Assembly: GCF_910592395.1 (NCBI RefSeq)
Contig: NC_088312.1
Span: 12,834,001 to 12,898,000, forward strand
Reading direction: 5' to 3'
Length of the DNA stretch: 64,000 bases
Source: Lineus longissimus
Taxonomy: Eukaryota > Nemertea > Pilidiophora > Heteronemertea > Lineidae
Shown piece after piece: positions 35,001-47,000 of this stretch. The notes under the pieces are model-generated. The model was not told where the DNA came from, did not search any database, and saw only the letters and a list, made by a program, of their open reading frames with translations. Made by a program: the position numbers and the translations under genes. Numbering within the stretch: position 1 is the stretch's first letter; the number at the start of each line of letters is the position of its first letter.

Positions 35001-38000
35001 AGAAAGCTTTACCCCCAAAACGTGAATGCATATGTACATGTACATCCGATGCCTTTGTATGAGTACATCATGGTATTGACGTGCAAAAACAATGCACGAG
35101 AGAGAAATTATTGATAATATTCCTCTTATGACTCAGCAAAAAATTAACCAAAATGGCTACCGGTCACAAAACCCTTAACGAAGAAATGAAATCCGTGGGT
35201 TGATTCAATGGATCGTTTCCGTAAAAAGATTTCTACAGACCGAACATTAATGATATACATGTACACAGGGTTTTGGTCTGGACTCCTGCTGCTAATGTAC
35301 CTCCAAAACCACTTATTAACCATTTCGTTGCCAGGGTTGTAAAGGGATCGATACCATATCAACAAGCACAGTACCTTTCATCAAACAATACACCCACACT
35401 TCGTTTTCTCGAAACGGCTCATTGACATAGCGACTGCAGTCGCCGATGAAAGATGGCCGAACACAGATCCCCTATCATTCCCTCATTGACCGCCACAGGC
35501 ATGCTTTAATTCAGCATCGACCAATGTGTATCGTGGTTATTAGAAAGCTAGAGTCATGTACATCTCTCTAAAGACACGTCAGTGATGTTGTCAGAACAAT
35601 GATGCCCGTTATTTTCTGACTCTGTTAGAGAAACACGCGCCACCCGTAAACAATCAATCCATATCGATTGTAATCCTTTAAGCTATTCTACACGAGATCT
35701 TGGTAAATCTGATCGCAATAACCAGGAAGACATTAACCAGGAATTCTTTTAAAAACACTTTTCAGGATTGCACGTGTGACTGTAAGATCATGAATCTGAC
35801 GAACACATTAAACCCGGAGCTATGAATAGCAACTCTGCGCATTTTGCTATTGCGTTGCATTGTCATATGATTTCCAAAAGGATACATCAACCGATGCAAC
35901 AAGACTTCTGCATGCTTCCAGGCTGCAATCTCTTCCGCCGGTCTCTAAAATGACAAAGGTAAATTATAATTCAAGATGGTGGAATAGAGTGGTCAGTTTG
36001 AGTAGTGCTCCTATTAAAGTTTTCAATTTCTAGCGTAACGCTCTAGAAAATTCTACCATATTGGATAATACCAGAGGTAGTAATATGTAAAGTCACAGAC
36101 TTAGTGCACCCCACTTTATGTCGGGGGAGCTCCTCCGAACCCCCCTACGAGCATATGTTAAGTGCAAGCTCTGACAACTACAGCTGTTACAATGGGGGGG
36201 GGGGGGACACCCCCAAACCCAAACCCCCTCCATCGACATAGGTTTTAACCAGTGCGTTGGGGGAAGCCCCCCCCCCAACCCCCCCCCCCCCCCCGTTGGA
36301 CAGTCAACTAGCCCTTCCAATTCCATGTCATTTACCGCGGGGGGGGGGGGGATGGATGTCATCTGTACTTGTGATAGTTGTGCAAATAAAGAATTTGAAT
36401 TTGAATTTGATATTATCCAGTGCAATGGGGGAAGCCCCACAAACCCCCTATTGCCATTGGACAGTCAATTAACCCTTCCGTGTACCCACTCACTGGGTGA
36501 TTTTGGGCCTGCCATTATGACATCAAAATAAATTGGTTTAAATTGTCTTTGGACTTGGTTGTGACTGCCAAGTCAAGTGCCAGTGCCACAAAATGCCAAA
36601 AATAATTATTGTGAAAGGTCGTGTTATGAAAAAAAGTCTCTATGTATGTTCTGAATGGTAATAATGATCAATTGAATTGGTTTACTGCTGTTAAAATTAC
36701 TAAATATTGCAAGAAATTTGGAAAATTTGAAAGGAAGAATCGAAATCGTGTCTTCATTCGTGTGCGGACGCCACTGAAGCAGACGGCCGAAAGTAGTTTG
36801 TTCTTTGTCCGCTAGGTTGCAGAATTTAGATGGTGTATATTGAGAGTTCGGCCAATTTGCCAACTGAGACTTGTTTCACGAATCTGCGCGAGTTTTGATT
36901 GAATTCCGCAAATAAACAGCACTTTTGTACAGGATTTAAGCTGTTAAGGCGGACATGAAATGAAATTCTTTGATCTGTCCTGAAGTATGTGTCAAGGGGA
37001 TAAAATCCGTGGAGGTCAAAAAGGTCACCATCCCCTGCTGGGTCTGGTGATTCCGACCTAAAGACTGTGGATGGGACCTCAGCCTGAGGAGGTTGGGTAG
37101 CCGGGGCTCCCAGAGCAGCCTGGGGCGATTGTGACGCCCGACCAGCTGACATCAGTGGCTTTACCATGGCCAAAAATGACCCCATCATCTCGGTGAACTG
37201 GTTAATGACCGGTGCTGGAGAACGACTACGTCTCTGGCGCCTGCGACGAGATCTCCACTCATCATCTGAACTAGATGAAACATTGTCCGAGAAAAGCTTC
37301 CTGGACCTCCTACGTGACCTTGAGCGAGCGCGAGAGCGGGACCTTTGCCTCGTGGGCGACAAGGAAGGAGACCTACGGGTACGAGGCGAGACTCCCAGAC
37401 CCGAGACAGGGGGAGGACCCAGACGTAACTGGGGGGAGGGCTTCGGAACCTTAGGATCTTCTGACGGCAATGGCGGCAGAAAATCCAACTTATCCCGACC
37501 AGAAAGAGGCGGTGCCAAGTGAGCATGCGCAGTGTGACGTCACTTTTTGTTTACCTGTAGACACGTGCAGGTTTAAAGGGGATATGGCATATTGTTATAC
37601 TACCTCTGGTATTATCCAATATGGTAGAATTTTCTAGGCGTTAGCTTAGAAATAGAGCACTTAATTTTGTGACAGTGACGGCCGGTGACGGCCGGTGACG
37701 GCCGGTGAAGCCCTTACGTGTCTAAGGGGACTGTATCTGGTGAGAGTAGAGATACTGATGATCGGAAGCGTGGACTATTTCTCGCATACAGAAGTAAGTT
37801 TTATGGTCGGAGATGGGTTTAGACATTGACTCATACAGGGCCCGCATTGGAATTTTCACACAACCATGTGCACGATGTACATGGGGCCACAATGGGCTTC
37901 ACCAATCATCATTTCGAGCCATGGGCTTCGTCAGCAAGGCAGTCCGAACGTGCCTTTTCTTGTTATTGGTCATATGCTGCTCGGTAGAATGCAACCCTGG

Positions 38001-41000
38001 TGCCATGGAACGGGGCCAAGACGACCATCGCAGAGTAAATAACCAAAATCGACAGTTTGTCATGCAGCAAATTCCAATGGAAACCTACATGCAGCATGCC
38101 TTGCCCCCTCCGGGGCCCCATGCGACGGCAGTGCACCAAGCGGGGTATGGCGATGCGGTCGGGGAGCCCTCAGATCCATTTCGGAAGCGATGAATGGCAT
38201 TCGACAACAGGTAAACGACCTGAGTATTAACATGTATTCAGGCTTTGATGACCTGCTTAAGGAGCAATCGCGAATGAAAGAAGAACTGGCGGAGGTCAAA
38301 AACCAACTAGCCGAATCAAAAACGAAGAATGAAGAGCTAGAATCTAAAATAGATAGCCTGGAAGCGTACAATCGCAGGAATAATGTACGGATCTTCGGTT
38401 TAGATCAGGCGGATGAAAACGACGAAGCCTGTAAATTGAGAATTGTCGCTTTCGTTCGTGAGCGTTTACAGGTCCCGTTGAAATCGGAGGGTATTGCTCG
38501 TGTGCAAAAATTTGGCGGTGCTGGAAATCGGGCGATTATTGTCCATTTCAAGGAATGGGATACAAAACGTGCCAAGATGGCGGCCTGCAATCGGTTGAAA
38601 GGTTCGAGGATATCGTTCAGCGACGATTTAACGAAACAACAGTACGCTGAACAGTTGGCTCAGAAGGATACCTTCAAGCGTCTACGGCAAGCGGCTGGTC
38701 TGTCTGGGGACAAGGTGTATTTCAAGGGAGCGAAGCTGTTTGTAAATGGAAAACAATACGTAGATCCACCTGTCAAATGGCAGTTAGGGAGCCAGGAGAG
38801 CCTTTCTTGCATTCATTGGAACGTTAATGGCTTATTGAGTAAACTGAAGGATGAGTGTTTCATGGAATTTATCACGAAGTTTGATGTGATTGGTCTAAGT
38901 GAGACATGGTGAGAGGATATTTCGCATAGTCCTAGTGAGTATGATATTTCGGGCTATAAGTCATTTGCTTCAAACAGACCGAGGCGTTCAATTTTTGGGA
39001 GGCACTCAGGAGGTGTTCTCTTATATGTTAAAGAAAGTCTTGCGGCGCTATTCGAACCAGTGAAGGCCTTCATACACTACATGACAAAAGTAGAAATCAG
39101 CTGCTACAAAAGTCACCTTCGACAAAAGACATTCTGGTGACATTCCACAGAAGTCGAAATTTCTCCACACACTGATAGACATGTGGACGTGCAAAAAGCA
39201 ACTGCGACAATAGTCAATAATGTAGCACACATTTGCTACAAAATGATCCCGACAGGCCACAGAAATCACCATTTGCCACAAATATTTTTGTGACTTTCCA
39301 CAGTTGTTGACCGGTCACTACACATTCATGACATTTCACGTCAACAATGACCAAAACTCTTCTACACCGACGTTACACTTCATAACCATGGCAGACACCA
39401 AACTGGTAGCATCGGTATGTCTGTCTCTCATTGTCATCATTTGCGGAAGACGAACCAGACGAATGCGATTTTCTTGATTGCGTCATCTGCTGCTAGCATA
39501 AACAACGGCGGGTATTAAAACAGTACAAGCACTCAAGTATAATCAACATGAATGAGATTTACATTTTGCCTCAGAATCTTTGGACTATAGGACCGTAGCC
39601 TGTGTACCACGCAAAGGGAAGTGGCTCCGCGTGCGATTTGCTCTGTCCTCATTCTAATTTAAAAGACCAACATAGATTCATAAGTAGTGGATGAATTGCA
39701 ATCCAAATCACAGGGTTTACATCCAATTTTCTTTTATTGTCTTCCAAGCAAATAATATTAAACTGGATATTAATATGTTTTGTTCATTTATTTCTTGGGT
39801 AAACGTGTATCGAAATTGGTCGGGCATATTCACCAACATTACCAATGTGAACCTTACCGGTGACGTCCAATTCAGTAGCGGTTTCGGTTATCTTTTTCCT
39901 CTTTTCGTTCCTATCGTGGTACAGAGGGGACTTGACGTTGAAAAGACATTCTTGCACCCCCCAAAGATCACAAAATCTTATTGTTTTTTCTAAATACCAT
40001 GTAGCCATCTTCCTGTCCCATGAGCAACAGGTCTCCAAAAATTGAACATATTCAATTCAGCTGTTCACCGCTTTCCACAGGCTTTCCACAGGGGTAAACT
40101 TGCCCACAAAGGTCACTGAGTGAATACACACTGAATGACTTTTATAAAAGATGACTCAAGAGTTTGAAGCTGGAGCGGCCACCTGAAACACGGTCACAAT
40201 AGTCGTAATCATCTACACACCTATTGACTTTTGTGGTTAACGCTATACAACTTTCAACAAGGCGGGACATATGGATACTTCATAACAAAAGTTCCAATCG
40301 TACACATTGCAACATTTTTTTGGAAGCAAGCCACAAAATGACTTTTGTCATGCAGTGTATGGAGGCCTTTAAGACGGGACACTGTGACATGTAATGTCTT
40401 AGGTTAAAGCGTGAATTTACGGCGGAAAAGAAAGATTTGTACATTGTGTTGGTTTACATCTCGCCAAGTACTTCTACCAGTCAACTGAGTGATGCTAATA
40501 TTTTTGATAAACTAGGGTCATTCTTACTGCAGTTTAAGGGCAGCGATTTTCTGTTAGTTGGTGACTTCAATGCCCGCACTAGCCTCCTTTCGGACGGTTT
40601 GTATACAAGAGATTCTGGTGGGGAATCATCCCCTATTGACACTGGGGTGGTCGAGCCTTGGCTAAGAGGTAATATGGACAAGAAAGTGAATCGTTTTGGG
40701 CGAGATTTATGCAACTTGTGCTCTTCGGTTGGGGTTGGTATTGCCAATGGGAGAGTAGGTGAGGACAAGGGCATTGGTGAATTCACTTATATAGGCCCGA
40801 ATGGCAGTAGTACTGTGGATTATCTGTTGTGTTCTGTATGTAATTTTGACAAGATTATGTCCTTTGGAGTGCAGTCGAGAGTTGAATCAGATCACTTGCC
40901 TATTACGTTCCAGTATAATTTGCGTTGCGCGTCTTATACATGTATAAGTACGCATGTGGACAGCGGGGGTCTGACAAGGAAACTTCGAAGTTTTACTTGG

Positions 41001-44000
41001 TCAGATGCTAAGAAGGGTGAGCTTGGGGCGAAATTAGCGGAAATTTCCTTGAATCGACCCCCGCTGTTCCTAGGGGAGCAATTGGACCAGCATGAGTTGA
41101 ATGATGATAATCCAACTGTGGGCGATTTCATAGTTCGTCTTGATGGTATTGTGAACGAGGCGGCAGGCGGGATGGAAAAGAGAAATAGTAAACGGAAAAT
41201 AACAGTGAATGGTTTAGTAAGTGGTAACTCGTGGTATGATGTAGATTGCAGGGTAAAGAAAACTAGTGTAACTACAAACTTTAAATATGTGCAGGGTGCG
41301 AAAGGATGCGCCAAGCAGAATACGATTTAGAATTGCAAAGAGAGAGTATTCGAGCCTGGTGAGGAAAAAGAAAAGAATTTATCTAGCGAGTAGAGCTAGA
41401 AGGCTGTGTGGTTTGAGAGGAAAGCAAGGTTTTTGGAAGGAATTTAGAAATGAGAGAAAGGATGTGCCACCATTGCCTATGAATGTATCGACTGAGCATT
41501 TTAGAGGTGTGTTGTCTGGTGATATTGCAGTGCCGAGCGGCACCTATACTGCGTGGGCTAATTATGTAGCGGGCTGTATGGGCTGGTGGAAGAGGAATAA
41601 CGCGCAAGACACGGTTGGGCATGACAAACTGATTGGTGCGGATGAGGTTAAGAAAAGTATACTTAGGCTCAAACTTGGGAAAGCTCCTGGTATGGATGGC
41701 TTCCCGCAAGAATTTTTCAAGTACTACCCGGACTTCTGGACTGAGTTTTTCACCCTGATGTTTAATACGATTCTAAAGAGCAACGTTGTTCCAGATGTCT
41801 GGCAAACCTCATTACTGTGCCCGGTGCATAAGAAAGGTGACAAGAACTCAGTTAATAGTTATAGAGGGGTCTCTCTTACTCCCGTAGCAAGTAAGGTTTA
41901 TACAGGCGTTTTGCTAGATCGGTTAAAGGAGTTTGTCAAAGAGAATAATGTACTTGTAGAAGAGCAATCTGGATTTAGGAGTAAATACTCGACAGTCGAT
42001 AGCATTTTCGTTTTGTCAGGGAAGATCGAAGCTGCATTAAGAAGAAGGAAGGGTAGGCTGTATTGCCTGTTTGTGGATTACTCTAAAGCATTCGATAGAG
42101 TTGAAAGGGATTTGTTATGTTATAAATTGATCAGATGTGGTGTGCCTGGGTACCTTATTCGTGGTTTGATGGCGATTTATAGTTCGGTAGAGTGTATCGT
42201 TAAGGTGTGTGGCCAAGTTGGGGAAGCTTTTGTTTGTAAGACGGGACTGAAACAAGGTTGTCTGTTATCTCCTATTCTCTTTCAATTATTTACTAACGAT
42301 ATAGTTCGTTACCTGAGTAGGTTTACAAAACTGGTGATATCTTGCATGATATTTTCATCTTGATGTTTGCGGATGATATGGTTCTTATGGCTGACAGTCC
42401 AGCTGAGCTCCAGGAATTGATAGATGGCCTAAAATCGTATTCGGAGAAGTGGGGCTAAGTGGTCAACTTGGATAAGACAAAAATTGTGGTATTCAGGAAC
42501 AACTAGATGAAACTGAGAGATGTTTTTTTGATGAGAAGGAGATAGAGAGTGTTTCGTCGTATAAATACCTTGGTATGCTCTTTCATTATAGTGGAAAGTG
42601 GCACACACAAACAGAACAAACAGCAAGAGCAGCAAGTCGTGCGGTTTACAAACTTAGTGGAAATGTGGCTAAGTTTAGTGACTTGGGAATACCTACTGTG
42701 ATTTGCCTATATGATACGTATGTAGCGTCGGTTTACAGGTATGGCATGGAGGTTTGGGGCTTTGCCCAGTGTTATGAAATTGAAAAGGTTCATGCTGATT
42801 TTTTAAAGAGGCAGTTGGGAGTTAGGAAGAGTACCCCAAACAATGTAGTGAGGGCCGAGTGTGGCCGGTTACCTGTAGAAAAGGAGGCACAGATAGTTAT
42901 GGTCAGATATTGGGCAAAGCTTATGCGTATGAATGAAAGCCGTTATCCAATAGCGTGTTATGAGGCTCTGTTGCGGTTGAAAGGCAGGAACTGGGCGCTT
43001 AAAATTAAAGGGCTCTTGTTGAGGTACGGATTTGATGAGGTATGGGAGGCCCAAGGGGCTGGTAGATTGAATGCACTTATCAAGATGTTCGAGCAGCGAG
43101 TAAAGGATTGTTACGCCCAATCATGGGAGGTGGAGTCGAGAAATATGAATAGACTTTCCATATTCGTGGAATTGAAGAGATGTGATTATGCAATTTCCAG
43201 TTATTTGGTCAAAATTAAGAATAAGCGTCTAAGAGTGGCCTTGACTAAGTTACGTTGTAGTTCACACAATTTGGCAGTGGCAAAAGCCACGCGCGATTCC
43301 AAGGCAGGACAGATTGTGTCCGAATTGTGAGCTTCAAGATATTGAGGATGAGTACCACTTCTGTATTGTTTGCCCGAGGTTTGGTGCTCTGCGAGCACAG
43401 TATATAAAGCAGTATTATTGGAGGAGACCTAATGTATATAAGTTTGTGCAATTGCTCAGTGCAGAGAGCAAGGTGGATCTGACAAATCTTGCAAAGTTTG
43501 TGAAGGAATGTATGCAGTTAAGAATTTGATGTAATTGTGATGGGCACTTTCATTATGTTGCTTCTTTTGTACCAGCCTATTCCTATGTTACTTGTAAATT
43601 TGTACCATAAGCCAGTGTGGCTTAGTGTCATTTGAAATAAATATCAAATGGTTATGCCTGATCAATTACATGTATCTAACAATTCATAATTACCTAACAA
43701 ACTCTTACAGAGAAAGCAGTTCCCACTTGCAAATCTAGATTTAGATTCTTATTAACATGATTAGTAGTTAAGATGTTATCTAATTTCGTGTACATTTACC
43801 TATACCTTCGTTTCAAGATTTCTGTGAGATATTTAGTTCAGATCTCAACTAAAAGTATTTCAAGAAACGTTTAATGAATATCAGTGTTCATCGATTCACA
43901 ATAAACTAGATAAGATCTTAGCTAGGATCATGTACGAATCATAACTGGAGTTTCGACCTGGGTTTAGCAACGACAACCGGGCACGAAATCAACATAAACC

Positions 44001-47000
44001 TGTGAAGATGTTGAGCGAGGTTCGACCCGCCCTGAGATTTGGGCCACTCCCCCCCCCCCCCCCATTGACAGGATTGAGGGCGTATGCGAGAGACCCCCTC
44101 CTCCAGCCCCTCACCTGTATGGCTGGCGCGAGTGGACAGAATTCAGAATTATGCCACGGCTTAAATAGGAATTGTGGACGGAAGTGTCATTTGTGGAGGA
44201 CGGAAGTACGATTTATGCCGCACCAAGAATTAAACGATTGCCAAATTGGTCTAATTTTGCCATACCACAATTAAGATTTATGCTGTGGCATGATTCTGAA
44301 TTCTGCAGCGGCATAATTCACGAGATCCGATGTTTTGATTGGTTGATTTATGGTGCACCACATTTCCAATTTATGCCGTGGCATAATTCTGCGTTCTGTC
44401 AACTAGCGCCAGCCATACACCTGCACGCGCCCGTCCAGGGCATCCAATTTCCGCCAATGCATCAAATGTGACCTCGCGGATCTTTATAAAAGGCTTCGAC
44501 TGCACTGTCGTTAGCTTTTTTATAATGTTCAATCACGGCTTAACGCTACAATAATTAAAACAATTTCTAAAAATGTTTTTCCAAATTTCCTCTCTTCACA
44601 ATTTACTCAAAATTACTCAAGAAGTGAGCGATTTTTATGCTTAGCTGCTCTGCTAAATTGGCTAGCAGCAACAAGACATTCTCCATTACAATTTGCGTTA
44701 ATTTTGGAGAGAAAGCTTTTTTTATATTATTTTGTAGCGTCTGCAGATCATGCGTTGCCCTTCTATCGACAACGCTAATCACTGAATGAACTTTACTATT
44801 ACCGACCTTGTCAGAATACCTTTTAAACTGAAACTCTGGATGAATATAATGAGTACTCTTACTTGACAGGAGCTTTCGATACATATTGAACGGAGACATG
44901 GTTCACGTCAACGTCTTGGAGGGTGACGTCAAGGCCTAATCAAGTGTTTCAATTAAAAAATTATCCTGACATTCCTAATTTCTGGATGGGTTTTAGATTA
45001 TAATAGGACTAACGTACGTAAATGATATGTATGATACAAACTTACTGACCTTTTTTGAATGCAGCATTCAAAACCTGTTGCAGTTCAAATGAATCAATTT
45101 CATCATCTGCTCCAGCGACTTTATCAAAGAAGGACTTGAACTTAGCATCAAATTGGGCATTTTCAGCTTCAGTCGACTTGAAAAAGAAGAAGAAGAAAGT
45201 CGTTCACAGTATAGCTCTCACAAGCTACTGCTCTCGACCTCTGGATGATTGAAATATTCTAGCCGCCGATCGCATCCTCCGAAGTGCCCCGCCCCCGCGC
45301 CATACAGCTGTGTATTTCAGTTTAAAGCTAAGCGCACACGGGCGACAAAATGACAAAATGACAAAAAAACCTGAAAACATTTGTTTTCAAATATTTTTTC
45401 ACAATTTGTTGCCCGTCTGCGGGCGACAAAAACAAATGTTTTTCGAAAACATTTGTTTTTGAAACAGTTTTCGAATATTAAACATGCAATATATTTTTGA
45501 CCTTGTCAAAATGTTTTTCGTCAAAACGTCGCCCGTTTGCGGGTGACTGCAACGAAACGTAAAACATTTTTGCGTCATCATCGTCATTAGCCAATCACGA
45601 TGACGTTCAGTGTCATGTGATACCAACCAAGCCAGGTCAAAATGGCAGCGCCAATTTTAAACGAAATGGAGTTGATTGTGGATGAAGAATCGGAATTGCA
45701 TGAATTAATATGGACGACTGAGCTCGAGGGCAGGTTGGTCGAGCTGTGGCAGGAAAGGCCTGCACTGTTCGAGGTGACCTCGCCGCTCTACAGCGATAAG
45801 AACAGGCGGTTGTTATGCATGGCGGCCGCCATCTTGGAATACGCGGGTGTGACCGGGGGTGTGACGTATGGCGCAACCATGGTTACCCCTTGTTTTTGAC
45901 GTTGCCTGTGACGTGACCGTGTCATTTTGTCTCCCGTGTGCGGGTGATTGAAACAAACACGACAAAGACGCAAAACATTTCGAAAACAACTGAAAACAAA
46001 TGTTTTCAGTTTCGCTGTCATTTTGTCGCCCGTGTGCGGGTGATTGAAACAAACACGACAAAGACGCAAAACATTTTGAAAACAACTGAAAACAAATGTT
46101 TTCAGTTTCGCTGTCATTTTGTCGCCCGTGTGCGCTTAGCTTAAGTTCCCAGTTCAGCTGTCTTGGGCGGGAGAATTTGCGCTTGCCCACACGCCACCTA
46201 TCAGAATTAAGATATACTAATCATGGGCGAAAGGGACATATGCATGTTCATGTGGAAACAGAACCTCAATAAGAGGTAACGAGTATGGCACACCAAACCG
46301 AAAATATTCAAGACCCAAAAATATAGGCCGGGTCTATTTGGCAAGCCGCTCGCCGAACAGGCATCTTTTTTGTCCTGTTTGGAGAGCCGCTTGCCAAACA
46401 GCACAAAAAGCCACCCTGTTCGGCCAGCCGGGCTTGCCAAACAGGTAAAAAAATATATGCTGTTTCAGTGTTTGGCGAGCTGGAGACTTTACTTTAATAT
46501 TAATGAGTTCGGCTCTCCATTCAGGACAAGAAAAAGTCGCTGTTTGGTAAGCCGGGCTTGCCAAGTAGTCAATTCCAAAATATTATTCAAGAATTGAAAA
46601 ATATATCCAAAATTTTCAAAATGTATGCAAGATTTCAAAATATATTCAAGATATTAGAAATCCTTACTATAGATCTATGCACTTGATTGGGACCAACGTT
46701 TACGAAAACGTCGCTTCTCGTCACGTTACAGTAATGTAAAATGCATGGTGACGTGACGACGGCCAACACTACGTCACGTAAACGTTGTTCCCAATCAAGT
46801 GCATGAATCTATAAAAAAAATTTAAATTCGAGAAAAGTTTGTGTGTTTGTTTGTTTGTTTGTTTGTTTGTTTGTGCGCTCATATCTCCCATACCGAATGG
46901 CTGAGCGACCCCAGATTTTGCATGTAGCATTTAACGGGTTCCGAAAGTGTCCTTACGAAGCCCGATTTTTGAATTTCCAACTAACATCGGATGTAATGCC

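Larger units (their letters stand above)
37677..43655 (+). mobile_element. Non-LTR retrotransposon (LINE), decayed, with nested insertion
   Basis: In order: three copies of a GGTGACGGCC unit at the 5' end; a signal/2A-like leader; an ORF1-like coiled-coil and RRM-like region; AP endonuclease; reverse transcriptase; a CCHC knuckle. It ends near ATAAATATCAAATGG. The endonuclease is split by a 1.3-kb insertion at about 39062-40370, and there are several frame breaks. It is antisense within calpain intron 13. Domain order fits the L2/CR1/Jockey-related group; the clade is not certain. Confidence 0.9.
45326..46141. mobile_element. PIF/Harbinger-like element with TAA duplication and MADF ORF
   Basis: The ends are AGCTAAGCGCACACGGGCGAC and its inverse, flanked by TAA (45323-45325 and 46142-46144). 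A 3-bp TWA duplication plus a MADF/Myb-like gene is characteristic of PIF/Harbinger. 816 bp, in calpain intron 12. Contains a 96-bp tandem duplication on the right side. Confidence 0.85.

Noticed and set aside
45921-46140. CRISPR-like array
   Set aside because: Only two adjacent 96-bp units without spacers, inside a eukaryotic transposon.
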